NCBI RefSeq assembly: GCF_030410375.1
Contig: NZ_JAUHHE010000014.1
Span: 39,710-103,709 of the forward strand
Direction: 5' to 3'
DNA length: 64,000 nucleotides
Source of the DNA: Zwartia vadi
GTDB lineage: Bacteria > Pseudomonadota > Gammaproteobacteria > Burkholderiales > Burkholderiaceae_B
A program made the translations under genes and the position numbers. Shown here piece by piece: positions 49,466-58,718 of the stretch (position 1 is the stretch's first letter; every line of letters begins with the position of its first letter). The notes beneath the pieces are model-generated. The model searched no databases. It was not told the origin of the DNA and saw nothing but the letters and a program-made list of their open reading frames with translations.

Positions 49466-52237
49466 ATGACTCAATCTGTTGGCAAGAAAAAATCGATAGC
49501 TGCAGCAAAACCAACACCTAAAGCGGCAACTAAAGTCGTCGCCAAGTCTACTCAAGCAATAGGTAAAAATACGCCTAAGTCGGGTGCCAAGCCTGGTGCA
49601 GCATCTGCTGCGAAGTCGTCAGCAACTAAAACGGTATCAGTCAAAACGGTATCAACCAAATCGGCAACAGCGAAATCAGCCCCTGCAAAAGCTAGGGCTA
49701 AACCTGCTCCAAAGACTGTTGCCAAGCCTGCCAACAAACAAGCCTCCAAGTCTGCTGCCAAGTCCGCCACGCATGCACCAGCTAAACCTGTTTCAACTCA
49801 TTCCGCAGTAAAAACTGCAGTCAAATCAGTCAAGGATTCAATGAAGTCGGCTTCAAAAAGTAAATCCGCAGTGCCCGAAAAAGTCAGCACCGCAAAAAGC
49901 AATGTGAAACCTGCCGCTAAAGCCGCAGAGAAACCTGCAGCAAAGCCCGCAGCGAAGTCCCCCGAAAAAGGGGCTGCTACGTCGGCTGCTAAACCGGCTA
50001 TCAAGCCGAGTGCTAAAGTCTCTGACAAAGGTGACAAAAAAGCCCCAGCGAAAGTCGCTGCCAAGAGTGCCTCTGCTAAAGACGCAGCGCCTGCCGTTAA
50101 AGCAGTTCCTGCTAAAGCTGCGCCTCCTGCACCTGTGTCGTCGAAGGCCCCTGGCAAAGTCGATGTCTCCAAGCCAGCTCCTCCAAAAGACGAAGGTGAT
50201 GGTCCGCCTAAAAAGGCGAGTGGTCGCCCTCCAGGTGGTACAGGTCGGCGTCCTGGTCGCCCCTCTAAAAATCCAAACAATAACGACGCGGATTTTGGGG
50301 ACTCCGGTGATGGTGATCACGAGGTCGAGGTTGTGCCGGAACTCAAACCGATCAAGCGTGGCAAGCGCGGCAAAGGTGAGGGCAAGGACCTGATAGCTCG
50401 CGGTCCAGTGACGCCCGAGGAATACGAAGCGCGTCGAAATCGCCTGAAATCGCTGATTAAGCTTGGCAAGGATCGTGGTTACCTAACCTACGGCGAGATC
50501 AACGACCATCTGCCTGATGATCTGGTGGATGCTGAGGCCATTGATGGCATTATCAGCACGTTTAGCGATATGGGTATCGCGGTCTACGATCAGGCTCCCG
50601 ATGCTGAAACGTTGTTGCTCGGTGAAAATGCGCCTGTCGCGACCTCTGATGATGACGTCGAGGACGAGGCCGAAGCGGCGCTGACGACAGTTGACTCGGA
50701 TTTTGGTCGAACAACTGATCCGGTGCGCATGTATATGCGTGAAATGGGCACGGTTGAGTTGTTGACTCGTGAAGGTGAGATCGAAATTGCCAAGCGGATC
50801 GAGGAAGGCCTCAAGCACATGGTGATGGCGATCTCGGCATGCCCGACGACTGTCAATGAAATTCTGAACCATGTTCAGCGTGTTCGTGAGGGACAGGCTC
50901 AGATCGATGAAGTGGTCGACGGTTTGGTTGATCCGGACGATGGCGCTGAATACGCAGGTGCTGGCGTTTCTGACGAGGCAGACGAAGATGGTCCCGCAGG
51001 AGGCATGAGCAGCAAACAGCTCGAGGATCTGCGTGTCAAGGGCTTGGCCAAGTTTGAGATCGTCGGTATCGAGTTTGCAAAAATGCGTGCGGCCTATGAG
51101 CAGGATGGTTATCGGTCACCCACATACATGGCGGCCCAAGAGGCGATTCAAAATGAGCTGATGGGCATTCGTTTTACAGCCAAAATGGTCGAGCGTCTAG
51201 CTGATACTCTACGTGCCCAAGTCGAGGAGGTTCGCAAGATCGAGCGTCAGGTGCTCCATACGTGCGTGGATCGTGCTGGGATGCCTCGTTCGCATTTCAT
51301 CAAGGTTTTCCCGGGCAACGAAACGAACCTTGATTGGGTGCTCGGTGAAGTCGCCGCGGCGACTGACTATGCGCACACGCTTGAACGTCACGTGCCTGCC
51401 GTACAGGAACTTCAGCAAAAGCTGATCGATTTGCAAGTCCGCGTGGTCCTGCCTCTTAAAGACTTGAAAGACGTCAATAAGAAAATGGCCACTGGCGAGG
51501 CAAAGGCTCGCAAGGCCAAGCGCGAGATGACTGAGGCGAACTTGCGTCTGGTGATCTCCATTGCTAAAAAGTACACCAACCGCGGTTTACAGTTTCTGGA
51601 TCTGATCCAGGAGGGCAACATTGGCCTGATGAAGGCGGTCGATAAGTTTGAATACCGTCGGGGCTACAAGTTCTCTACCTATGCAACATGGTGGATTCGA
51701 CAGGCTATTACGCGTTCGATCGCTGATCAGGCGCGTACGATCCGTATTCCTGTCCACATGATTGAGACGATTAACAAAATGAATCGTATCAGTCGTCAGA
51801 TTTTGCAGGAGACAGGTGCCGAGCCTGATCCCGCGACACTGGCTTCAAAAATGGACATGCCTGAGGACAAGATTCGAAAGATCTTGAAAATTGCCAAAGA
51901 ACCGATTTCAATGGAAACACCGATCGGCGATGATGACGATTCGCACCTGGGTGATTTCATCGAGGACATGGCAACGCTTGCACCCGCGGATGCCGCACTG
52001 CACGGTTCGATGCGCGATGTCGTCAAGGAGGTTTTGGATTCGTTGACGCCTCGTGAAGCAAAAGTGTTGCGCATGCGCTTTGGTATTGAAATGAGCACGG
52101 ACCAAACCCTGGAAGAGGTAGGCAAGCAGTTTGACGTCACGCGCGAGCGGATTCGTCAAATAGAGGCTAAAGCCTTGCGCAAGCTCCGTCACCCAAGTCG
52201 TTCGGACAAGCTCAAAAGCTTTCTCGAAGGTCAGTGA
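49466..52237 (+). CDS. rpoD: RNA polymerase primary sigma factor RpoD with a long Lys/Ala/Pro-rich N-terminal tail
   Basis: This is the housekeeping sigma-70, 923 residues, far longer than E. coli RpoD (613). Residues 1 to about 240 are almost entirely Ala, Lys, Pro, Ser, Thr and Val, with AKPAAK-like repeats as in histone H1-like proteins. Residues 252-268 contain GRP-type AT-hook-like motifs ([14 protein letters not shown]). The sigma proper then begins: region 1.1 near 316-400, region 1.2 [22 protein letters not shown] (about 415), region 2 ([12 protein letters not shown] ... [15 protein letters not shown]), region 3, and region 4 ([15 protein letters not shown] ... [17 protein letters not shown]). 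All promoter-contacting parts look normal. It overlaps the following LuxR-type gene at the stop codon. Confidence 0.97.
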   Translation: MTQSVGKKKSIAAAKPTPKAATKVVAKSTQAIGKNTPKSGAKPGAASAAKSSATKTVSVKTVSTKSATAKSAPAKARAKPAPKTVAKPANKQASKSAAKSATHAPAKPVSTHSAVKTAVKSVKDSMKSASKSKSAVPEKVSTAKSNVKPAAKAAEKPAAKPAAKSPEKGAATSAAKPAIKPSAKVSDKGDKKAPAKVAAKSASAKDAAPAVKAVPAKAAPPAPVSSKAPGKVDVSKPAPPKDEGDGPPKKASGRPPGGTGRRPGRPSKNPNNNDADFGDSGDGDHEVEVVPELKPIKRGKRGKGEGKDLIARGPVTPEEYEARRNRLKSLIKLGKDRGYLTYGEINDHLPDDLVDAEAIDGIISTFSDMGIAVYDQAPDAETLLLGENAPVATSDDDVEDEAEAALTTVDSDFGRTTDPVRMYMREMGTVELLTREGEIEIAKRIEEGLKHMVMAISACPTTVNEILNHVQRVREGQAQIDEVVDGLVDPDDGAEYAGAGVSDEADEDGPAGGMSSKQLEDLRVKGLAKFEIVGIEFAKMRAAYEQDGYRSPTYMAAQEAIQNELMGIRFTAKMVERLADTLRAQVEEVRKIERQVLHTCVDRAGMPRSHFIKVFPGNETNLDWVLGEVAAATDYAHTLERHVPAVQELQQKLIDLQVRVVLPLKDLKDVNKKMATGEAKARKAKREMTEANLRLVISIAKKYTNRGLQFLDLIQEGNIGLMKAVDKFEYRRGYKFSTYATWWIRQAITRSIADQARTIRIPVHMIETINKMNRISRQILQETGAEPDPATLASKMDMPEDKIRKILKIAKEPISMETPIGDDDDSHLGDFIEDMATLAPADAALHGSMRDVVKEVLDSLTPREAKVLRMRFGIEMSTDQTLEEVGKQFDVTRERIRQIEAKALRKLRHPSRSDKLKSFLEGQ

Positions 52238-52881
52238 TGCAAATTCAAATCCTCGTCGTCCATCCTAGTCCTCTTGTGCAATCTGCGCTTGAGTGTCTCA
52301 TCCGTTCGGATGCGACTTTTTGCGTCGTGAAAACGTTTGCCAAAGGCTCAGAGCTTGCCGCGTTTCTGACCACCACGACGGATCGTTTCGATGTGGTGCT
52401 CTTGAGCGCCGAGGATGAGCAGCCTTCGCTGATGCTGCGCATCTCTGCCATGAGCGATGCGAAGGTGTTGTTGCTTGCCCTTGAGCGCGAGCCCTCGAAT
52501 GTTGAGGACTGGCTTAAGGAGGGTGCACGAGGTTTGATTAACCCCCAGGCTGATAGCGCTCAGCTTTTTAAAGCGCTCACCAAGGTTTACGCCGGTGAGT
52601 TTTGGTTTAACCGACAGATTACCTCGCGTATTTTTAGTGGTCTCGGTCAGTCCAAGGAGCTTTCCGAAGAGCAAAAGCGGATTGCTGAGCTGACAGCCAA
52701 AGAAAAACTTGTTGTGAAGGCCGTTGTGGACGGAGGGGGCAAGACCTTGCGCGAGACCGCCAAGGATCTCGAAATCAGCGAGAACACCGTTCGTAACCAT
52801 TTGCGTTCAATTTATAGCAAACTTGGTTTGGCCAACCGACTTGAGCTTTTCGTTTTTGCCCAGCAGCATTTGGGTCGTTAG
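52237..52881 (+). CDS. LuxR-type regulator with a degenerate receiver domain
   Basis: This has 214 residues from ATG 52237, whose A is the last base of the rpoD stop; AAGG lies six bases upstream inside rpoD, so it is coupled to rpoD. The N-terminal part (about 3-120) has the fold pattern of a response-regulator receiver, but the acidic pair near the start is replaced (LVVHPS instead of VVDDH) and the phospho-acceptor Asp is Ser57 (VVLLSAED). The C-terminal LuxR/FixJ HTH (about 150-210) is intact: LTAKEKLVVKAVV, LRETAKDLEISENTVRNHLRSIYSKLGL. It is followed by a terminator and then the type I secretion genes, a likely target. No sensor kinase is nearby. Confidence 0.88.
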   Translation: MQIQILVVHPSPLVQSALECLIRSDATFCVVKTFAKGSELAAFLTTTTDRFDVVLLSAEDEQPSLMLRISAMSDAKVLLLALEREPSNVEDWLKEGARGLINPQADSAQLFKALTKVYAGEFWFNRQITSRIFSGLGQSKELSEEQKRIAELTAKEKLVVKAVVDGGGKTLRETAKDLEISENTVRNHLRSIYSKLGLANRLELFVFAQQHLGR

Positions 52882-52935
52882 TTAAAGTCTTTTTGACTAA
52901 GATATTCGCACACCTTCAGTTTGGGCGAGTATTTG

Positions 52936-52972
52936 AAAAAACCCCTATCGCTAAGAGTGGATAGGGGTTTTA
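52936..52972 (+). terminator. Rho-independent terminator after the rpoD unit
   Basis: ACCCCTATC (52941-52949) pairs with GATAGGGGT (52960-52968), with A residues before and TTTT after, in both orientations a good intrinsic terminator. It ends the rpsU-dnaG-rpoD-luxR unit and isolates the type I secretion locus. Confidence 0.92.
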
Positions 52973-52983
52973 CTTTATAGCTG

Positions 52984-53009
52984 TGGTATAAAGATACCAT
53001 TAAGAATGG
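52984..53009. promoter_or_regulatory. Two overlapping palindromes upstream of the secretion locus
   Basis: TGGTAT-AAAG-ATACCA (52984-52999) is a perfect inverted repeat. It overlaps CCAT-TAAGA-ATGG (52997-53000 with 53006-53009). The two cannot form as hairpins together. They sit about 145-170 bases before the outer-membrane protein gene and just after the terminator, a typical place for an operator. The remaining gap to 53152 shows no clear sigma-70 promoter. Confidence 0.4.
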
Positions 53010-53152
53010 CTTATTTATCCCGTCTCGACATTGCAACAAATAGTACCTGTCAAGTCGATAACGATTCTCCATTGTTTTAATAAAAGCTAGACTGGGTTCT
53101 ATAACTCTTAGGACGTCGTTGCGCTGTAACTTTCGGTCTTTTTTCTTCCATC

Positions 53153-54712
53153 ATGCATTCAACACATTCAACCAACCTGCTGTTTGGTGCTGGTCTCGTG
53201 CTGCGGCGCGGTAGATTTGTTTTTGTGTGCATGTGTTTTTTTCTGATTGCTATGTTAGTGGGTTGTTCAACGCCCATAAAAGAAGAGGGCGATGCTCCGG
53301 ACGGACCCGATTATGTGAAGTGGATACCGAAAACATTTAACGGACCTGTGAATGAAAGTCTTCCACGTCCAAAAGAGCATTGGTGGAAAGATTTCGGTAG
53401 CACCGAGCTAGATGGGCTTGTCGATACCGCTTTGACTAATAACTACGAGTTGCGTGTTGCTGTGGCTAGAGTGGCGCAAACGCGTGCGCAGGCAAATATC
53501 GTTCGCGCTGCGCAATCACCCACGGTTGATTTGACGGCCGGTTACAAAAACCAGGCTCCTGGTCAAGGTGTCGGGTATGCCGCGACCACGGACGATTGGG
53601 GCAGTCAACCTGTCTGGCAGGCTGGATTGGCTGTGAATTACGAGCTCGATCTTTGGGGTAAAAAAGGTTTTAACTCACAAGCCGCGTATTCTTTGGCTTT
53701 AGCTAGCGAGTTTAATCGTGAAGCTGTCGCGCTCAGCTTGATCAGCGATGTTGTAACAGTTTATTTTCAAGTGATGGCGTTGACGGAGCGGATCGCGGTT
53801 GGTGAACGCAATCTGGATACGATCCGAATGGTGGGAAGAAACTTACAGCGTCGATTGGATCGCGGCGATTCAACGCTTATTGATGTTTCCCAACAGCTTG
53901 TCTTGGAAAGCAACACGGATGCTCAGCTGACAAACTTAAGGTTGCAGCGTGAGCGGGCTATTAACCGACTGGCCTTATTGATCGGCACGACACCTTCGGC
54001 GCTGAGGCTCACGGGCGGTTTGGTCGAAGACGTTAAAACTCCAATCGTGCAGCCTGGTTTGCCCTCGGACCTTCTGTGTCGCCGACCGGATATTCGTCGC
54101 GCAGAGGCCGCACTTGAGTCGGCTCAGGCGGATTTGTATGCGGCGCGTGCCAATTTGTTACCGTCCTTTGCACTTTCCGCTCAGGGTGGATTTGGCAGCT
54201 TTTTGTTGTCATCTATTTTGGCGCCGCAGAGCCTTTTTTATAACCTAAGTGCCAATCTCGTTCAGAATGTTTTCGATGGTGGCAAGCGCAAGTCTGAGGT
54301 TGAGCTGGCCAATGCCAAAAATCGGGAGTTGCTTGAGGCGTATGCCAATACCGTGCTGTCGGCGATGCGCGATGTTGAAGATGGGCTCTCAGGGGTGGCG
54401 CTGACGGCTCGTCAATACGCAGCTCTGAATAATGCGCGTCAGCGTGCACGCAAGCTTGCTGAGTACAGCGTCACGGTGGTCGAGCGCGGCGGGATGGATT
54501 TTGTTCAATTATTCCAGGTTCAGGGGACTGTGATTGCTGCTGAAGATGCGGCGATTAATGGTCGTTTTGAGCAAATCAGGGCCTCTGTTGACCTCTACAA
54601 GGCAATTGGGGGCGGCTTACGTCTAGGCGAGGATCCTTGCCTGGGCGGTGGCAAACTCCCCGAGGCGGATGCGCGTTGGCGGGCAAGTGCTGAGAAAAGT
54701 AATGTCAAATAA
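53153..54712 (+). CDS. NodT/OprM-family outer-membrane efflux lipoprotein (secretion channel)
   Basis: This is a trimeric outer-membrane channel protein of 519 residues. The signal sequence ends LVGC, giving acylated Cys38; ATG 53153 is the listed start, with no clear Shine-Dalgarno sequence. The mature protein has the NodT-family signatures WWKDFGSTELDGLVDTALTNNYELRVAVARV, two outer-membrane-factor repeats (about 75-280 and 290-490), and LCRRPDIRRAEAALESAQADLYAARANLLPSFALS. NodT-type lipoproteins usually work with RND pumps. Here it is the first gene of a type I secretion set and overlaps the ABC gene, so it probably forms the exit channel for the adhesin. No RND pump is nearby. Confidence 0.88.
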   Translation: MHSTHSTNLLFGAGLVLRRGRFVFVCMCFFLIAMLVGCSTPIKEEGDAPDGPDYVKWIPKTFNGPVNESLPRPKEHWWKDFGSTELDGLVDTALTNNYELRVAVARVAQTRAQANIVRAAQSPTVDLTAGYKNQAPGQGVGYAATTDDWGSQPVWQAGLAVNYELDLWGKKGFNSQAAYSLALASEFNREAVALSLISDVVTVYFQVMALTERIAVGERNLDTIRMVGRNLQRRLDRGDSTLIDVSQQLVLESNTDAQLTNLRLQRERAINRLALLIGTTPSALRLTGGLVEDVKTPIVQPGLPSDLLCRRPDIRRAEAALESAQADLYAARANLLPSFALSAQGGFGSFLLSSILAPQSLFYNLSANLVQNVFDGGKRKSEVELANAKNRELLEAYANTVLSAMRDVEDGLSGVALTARQYAALNNARQRARKLAEYSVTVVERGGMDFVQLFQVQGTVIAAEDAAINGRFEQIRASVDLYKAIGGGLRLGEDPCLGGGKLPEADARWRASAEKSNVK

Positions 54713-57700
54713 AAGTACAGCAACCATGTCTGAGAAGCCAAAGGCCAAAGAGTCTTTGAGTCTGATGTCGCCTTTCGCAGGTGAGTGGTTCACAATTTTT
54801 TCTTCGAGCTTCACGATCAACATACTTGCCTTGGCTTTCCCGTTGTTGATGCTGCAACTTTACGATCGGATATTGCCCTACGAGTCTGTCGATACGCTTG
54901 GGCTGGTCGCGATTACTGTTTTACTGGCGATCTTTGTCGAGACCTTGCTGAGGATCGCGCGCTCTTATTCCACGGCGTGGACGGCCGCGCGATTTGAATA
55001 TCGTGCAATGATGGCACTGACTGAGCGCGCGTTGGCTGAGCCTCTCCATCAATTTGAGCGCAAGGGTACCGGGGCGGTGATGTCTCGGTTCAAGGCGATT
55101 GGAACGCTTCGCTATCATTACTCTGGTCAGACTTTTCAGCAGTTGATGGATTTGCCTTTCACGTTTCTGTACGTGCTGATTGCGGCGGTGATGAGTCCTT
55201 GGATTGGTTTATTACTGCTCGCCGGCTATGCCGTTTTTATAGTGATCATTTGGCATCACGGTAAAAGTTTTCCTGCCTTGGTCAAGGAGCAAAAAGAAGC
55301 CGATCTTAGACGTGGAAACTTTTTAAATGAAACGCTTAGAAATATCCACACACTTAAATCGATGACCATGGAAGCATTGATGCTGCGGCGTCATGAGCGT
55401 TTGCAAGAGGCTTGCGCGCGCTTGATGTCGCGGGTGACCTATGCGCTGGATATGTCCTCCGGTCTGGGTAATATTTTTTCACCGTTGATGACTGTGCTGA
55501 CGGTCGCGCTGGGTGCCTGGCTTGTTATCAACGGGGATATGACAAATGGTGAGCTAGCAGCGTGTGTGTTGCTGGGGATGCGCTCTCTGGCGCCGTTACA
55601 GCGCTTGGGCGGCATCTGGTCGAAACACCAGCAAGATAAAATTTTGCGTGCAGACCTCGCCCGCGAACTGGCCCAACCTCAGCTGCCGGTCGAACCACCG
55701 CATGCCGTTTCATTGGATACGCAAGTTGTTCCGGGCGAGATACGGGGCGTGAGTATTGGGTTGCAAAATGTGACCTACCGGTTTCCCTGCGCTGAGAAGC
55801 CTTTATTTGAGAATTTGTCACTCAATATTGAGCCTAATGAGTGCCTGTTGATTGAAGGTCAAAGTGGATCAGGGCGGAGCACGTTACTGCAACTACTAGC
55901 CGGCGTGGTTGAGCCGCTTGATGGTCAGATTTTGATTGATCATCGAGATATCAAGTTTTTGAGCTCGACTGAGCTTGGCCATTCCTTGGCATACCTATCG
56001 CAACAAACCCAGATGTTCGAGGGATCCTTACTCGACAATATTAGTAGTTTTGATGATGACCGCATCGATTTAGCGCTTGATACTGCCAAGCGACTTGGCT
56101 TGGGTGAGTTTGTTTCCAGGATGCCCCGCGGATGGGACTCGACTGTAGGAGATATGGCGACTGATTCCATGCCGCCTGGTTATCGACAGCGTTTGGCGAT
56201 TGTGCGAGCGTTGAGTGGCCATCCTCGGGTGATTCTGTTCGATGACGCGACGTCCACGATGGACTCTGAGGGCGATACCCTGTTTTTACGTTATCTGCAG
56301 TCGATGGTCGGGCGTGTCACGATTGTCATGATCTCTCAGCGACCGTCTTACAAGCGTTTGGCAACTAAAACAATTTATCTTCGAAATGGTCGCTTTAGTG
56401 AGAGTGGCCAAACTGAACCCCAGGATGAGCCGATTGCAGAGGTGAGTCCAGCGCTTGATAGCTTACCCTCAGCAAATACTCAAAGTCAGACGACTTTGCC
56501 ACAGCTTGGTGACGCTCTTCCCTCTACAACAGTCAAACCTTTACCCAACGCGTTGGAGTCTGAGTTTGATCCGTTGAGATGGGATCGCGCGCGTGAAATG
56601 GTCGATGCGCAGTTTAAAGTCAGGACGGATTTTGCAGGTTGTTTGACTGTTTTGCTGAAACAGATCAATGCCCGGGTCAGTACGCGTGAAATCGCCGAGT
56701 CACTCCCTTATTTCGAAGAGGCTCTGGATCTGTCAGGTTTTCAGAATGCGATGGCTGAACTTGGCTACAAGCCAAAAGAAGTTCGGTGCCGTCTTGGCGC
56801 GCTTGAAGTGCGCTCGTTGCCCTGTTTATTTGTGCCTGATCATGATCTGGCGTTTATTGTGCTTGGACGGACGGGTCATCAGGTACGCGTTGCAAATGAC
56901 CCGGATCAAGAAGCGCGCTTAGTGTCTGATCTGAATATTGAAGGGCGAGCCTTTTTTTACGAGCAGGTGGATCGCTCGACGGTTGAGAACGGTTCCTGGG
57001 CGATGCGTGCGCTGAAAAGATTCGCGCCTTTGATTGGGCAGGCTACGCTATCGGCGCTTGTGACGGGTTTGGTGTTGATGGCGGGACCGCTATTCATGAT
57101 GGTGGTTTACAGCACGGTGATTCCGACTGGCGCGGAAGACACTCTTTTTTATCTGTCTGTTGGCGCGGTCTTGGCGTTGTTGTCGAGTTTTGCGTTTATG
57201 CGTCATCGCGCGCATATTTTGGCCTACATCGCAGGTCGAATTGAATATTTGTTTGGCGCCAGTATCTTGCAACAGGTATTTCGGATGTCGCCGTCCTTTA
57301 CGGAGCGTTCATCCGTCGGTGCCCAGACATCGAGAATCCAGAGCTTTGAAGCCATTCGTGACATGTTTATCGGTCCGCTTGCTTCAACCTTTCTGGAGTC
57401 CCCTGCAACGATTGTCCTGCTGGTGGCGCTGTCGATTATCAATCCAATCGCTCTTCTTGTTTTCGGCATCATGGTTCTCATTTATGCCGTGTTGTACTGG
57501 ACTTTTTCAGGTCGTACGCAGGCGCTTGTCACTGAGCTGAGCCAGGCAGTCACCGAGCGCGATGAGTTTCTGGTGGAACTGATTGTCAAAATGCGGGCGG
57601 TCCGGGAAAGTCACGCGCAAAGGCTGTGGCTCGAGCGTTTCCGTGAGGTGTCGGCTACAGCCGCGATGGCTTCGTTTAAGTCTGAGCGACTCTCTTCCTT

Positions 57701-58673
57701 GCTGGTCAGTAGCTCGTACTTCCTGATGATGCTTGCTGCGCTTGGGATTGTTGTGGCGACAGTGCCTGCGGTTTGGTCTCACTCGGTCACTTCTGGTGCG
57801 TTGATTGCCTCGCTAATGTTGATGTGGCGAGTGTTGACGCCTGTTCAGACGGTCTTTACCAATATGACGAGAATGAGGCGTGTGGGGATGGCGGTCAAGC
57901 AAATCGATAGTCTGATGCGGATTCAACCTGAGCGAATTGAAACCTCGCAACCTGTCAGCAGTCGAAAGTTGGCAGGTGAAATTGAGTTTGCGCGCGTGTC
58001 GTTTAGGTATTCGATCAAAGTGGATCCTGCCCTGATTGGCGTGGAGTTTCGGATTCAGCCCGGGCAGATCGTCGCGATGACGGGTCCCAATGGGGGCGGT
58101 AAGTCGACATTGCTCAAGCTGATCCTTGGCATGTATCAACCGCAAGCTGGCGCGATACTTTTGGACAATATCGACATACGCCAAATCGATCCGCTGGTTT
58201 TAAGACGGTATATCGGTTACGCACCGCAAGATATACAACTGTTTCGGGCAACGATTGCTCAAAACCTCCGGCTGGCCCGTCCAGACGCAACGGATGGCGA
58301 TCTATACGAGTGCCTGGAGATGGCGGGTGCGCTCGAGCAGGTTCTTGCTTTGCCTCAGGGACTTCAGTATCGCGTGGGTGATAACACGAATGAGTTGGCC
58401 GCAAGCCTTAAACAGAAGCTGTCGCTTGCGCGGGCGTATTTAACGCGCGCGCCCATCATGTTGTTCGATGAGCCTGGTAATGGACTCGATGAGCTGGGTG
58501 ATCGCAAATTCATCGAGACTATAAAAAGTATGCGTGGCAATACAACGGTTGTGTTTATTAGTCATCGACCCAGTCATATCAAGTTGGCGGATACGCTAAT
58601 GATTTTTGACAAAGGCTATTTGCGTGCGAGTGGTGCGCCTGATGCGCTGCTCAGACAACCTGTAGCGTCTTGA
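54702..58673 (+). CDS. Fused double type I secretion ABC transporter (TMD-NBD-C39-like-TMD-NBD)
   Basis: One reading frame of 1,323 residues (ATG 54702, overlapping the previous gene; ATG 54726 possible) encodes two ABC half-transporters. Half 1: membrane domain about 25-295 and nucleotide-binding domain about 350-570, with Walker A GQSGSGRST (386-394, Lys replaced by Arg), signature position MPPGY (490-494), Walker B ILFDDA (Asp for the catalytic Glu) and Gln at the H-loop (ISQRPS). Half 2: a LapB-type C39-like domain without catalytic Cys/His (about 620-757), membrane domain about 770-1040, then an NBD with intact Walker A GPNGGGKST, Walker B MLFDEP and H-loop ISHRPS, but AASLK at the signature. 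Inner-membrane energiser of adhesin export, by context. Such halves are normally separate or identical chains. Confidence 0.88.
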   Translation: MSNKSTATMSEKPKAKESLSLMSPFAGEWFTIFSSSFTINILALAFPLLMLQLYDRILPYESVDTLGLVAITVLLAIFVETLLRIARSYSTAWTAARFEYRAMMALTERALAEPLHQFERKGTGAVMSRFKAIGTLRYHYSGQTFQQLMDLPFTFLYVLIAAVMSPWIGLLLLAGYAVFIVIIWHHGKSFPALVKEQKEADLRRGNFLNETLRNIHTLKSMTMEALMLRRHERLQEACARLMSRVTYALDMSSGLGNIFSPLMTVLTVALGAWLVINGDMTNGELAACVLLGMRSLAPLQRLGGIWSKHQQDKILRADLARELAQPQLPVEPPHAVSLDTQVVPGEIRGVSIGLQNVTYRFPCAEKPLFENLSLNIEPNECLLIEGQSGSGRSTLLQLLAGVVEPLDGQILIDHRDIKFLSSTELGHSLAYLSQQTQMFEGSLLDNISSFDDDRIDLALDTAKRLGLGEFVSRMPRGWDSTVGDMATDSMPPGYRQRLAIVRALSGHPRVILFDDATSTMDSEGDTLFLRYLQSMVGRVTIVMISQRPSYKRLATKTIYLRNGRFSESGQTEPQDEPIAEVSPALDSLPSANTQSQTTLPQLGDALPSTTVKPLPNALESEFDPLRWDRAREMVDAQFKVRTDFAGCLTVLLKQINARVSTREIAESLPYFEEALDLSGFQNAMAELGYKPKEVRCRLGALEVRSLPCLFVPDHDLAFIVLGRTGHQVRVANDPDQEARLVSDLNIEGRAFFYEQVDRSTVENGSWAMRALKRFAPLIGQATLSALVTGLVLMAGPLFMMVVYSTVIPTGAEDTLFYLSVGAVLALLSSFAFMRHRAHILAYIAGRIEYLFGASILQQVFRMSPSFTERSSVGAQTSRIQSFEAIRDMFIGPLASTFLESPATIVLLVALSIINPIALLVFGIMVLIYAVLYWTFSGRTQALVTELSQAVTERDEFLVELIVKMRAVRESHAQRLWLERFREVSATAAMASFKSERLSSLLVSSSYFLMMLAALGIVVATVPAVWSHSVTSGALIASLMLMWRVLTPVQTVFTNMTRMRRVGMAVKQIDSLMRIQPERIETSQPVSSRKLAGEIEFARVSFRYSIKVDPALIGVEFRIQPGQIVAMTGPNGGGKSTLLKLILGMYQPQAGAILLDNIDIRQIDPLVLRRYIGYAPQDIQLFRATIAQNLRLARPDATDGDLYECLEMAGALEQVLALPQGLQYRVGDNTNELAASLKQKLSLARAYLTRAPIMLFDEPGNGLDELGDRKFIETIKSMRGNTTVVFISHRPSHIKLADTLMIFDKGYLRASGAPDALLRQPVAS

Positions 58674-58718
58674 TGTTTGAGTCTGTTTGTATCGCAATTA
58701 TTTGTGAGAAGAGAGTCT

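Noticed and set aside
49552..50320. Long reverse open frames opposite the RpoD tail
   Set aside because: They arise because repetitive GC-biased Ala/Lys/Pro codons read as open on the other strand; no start signal or homology supports them.
52882..53152. Small minus-strand frames in the gap before the secretion locus
   Set aside because: They run through the terminator and palindromes, lack ribosome-binding sites and show no recognisable protein pattern.
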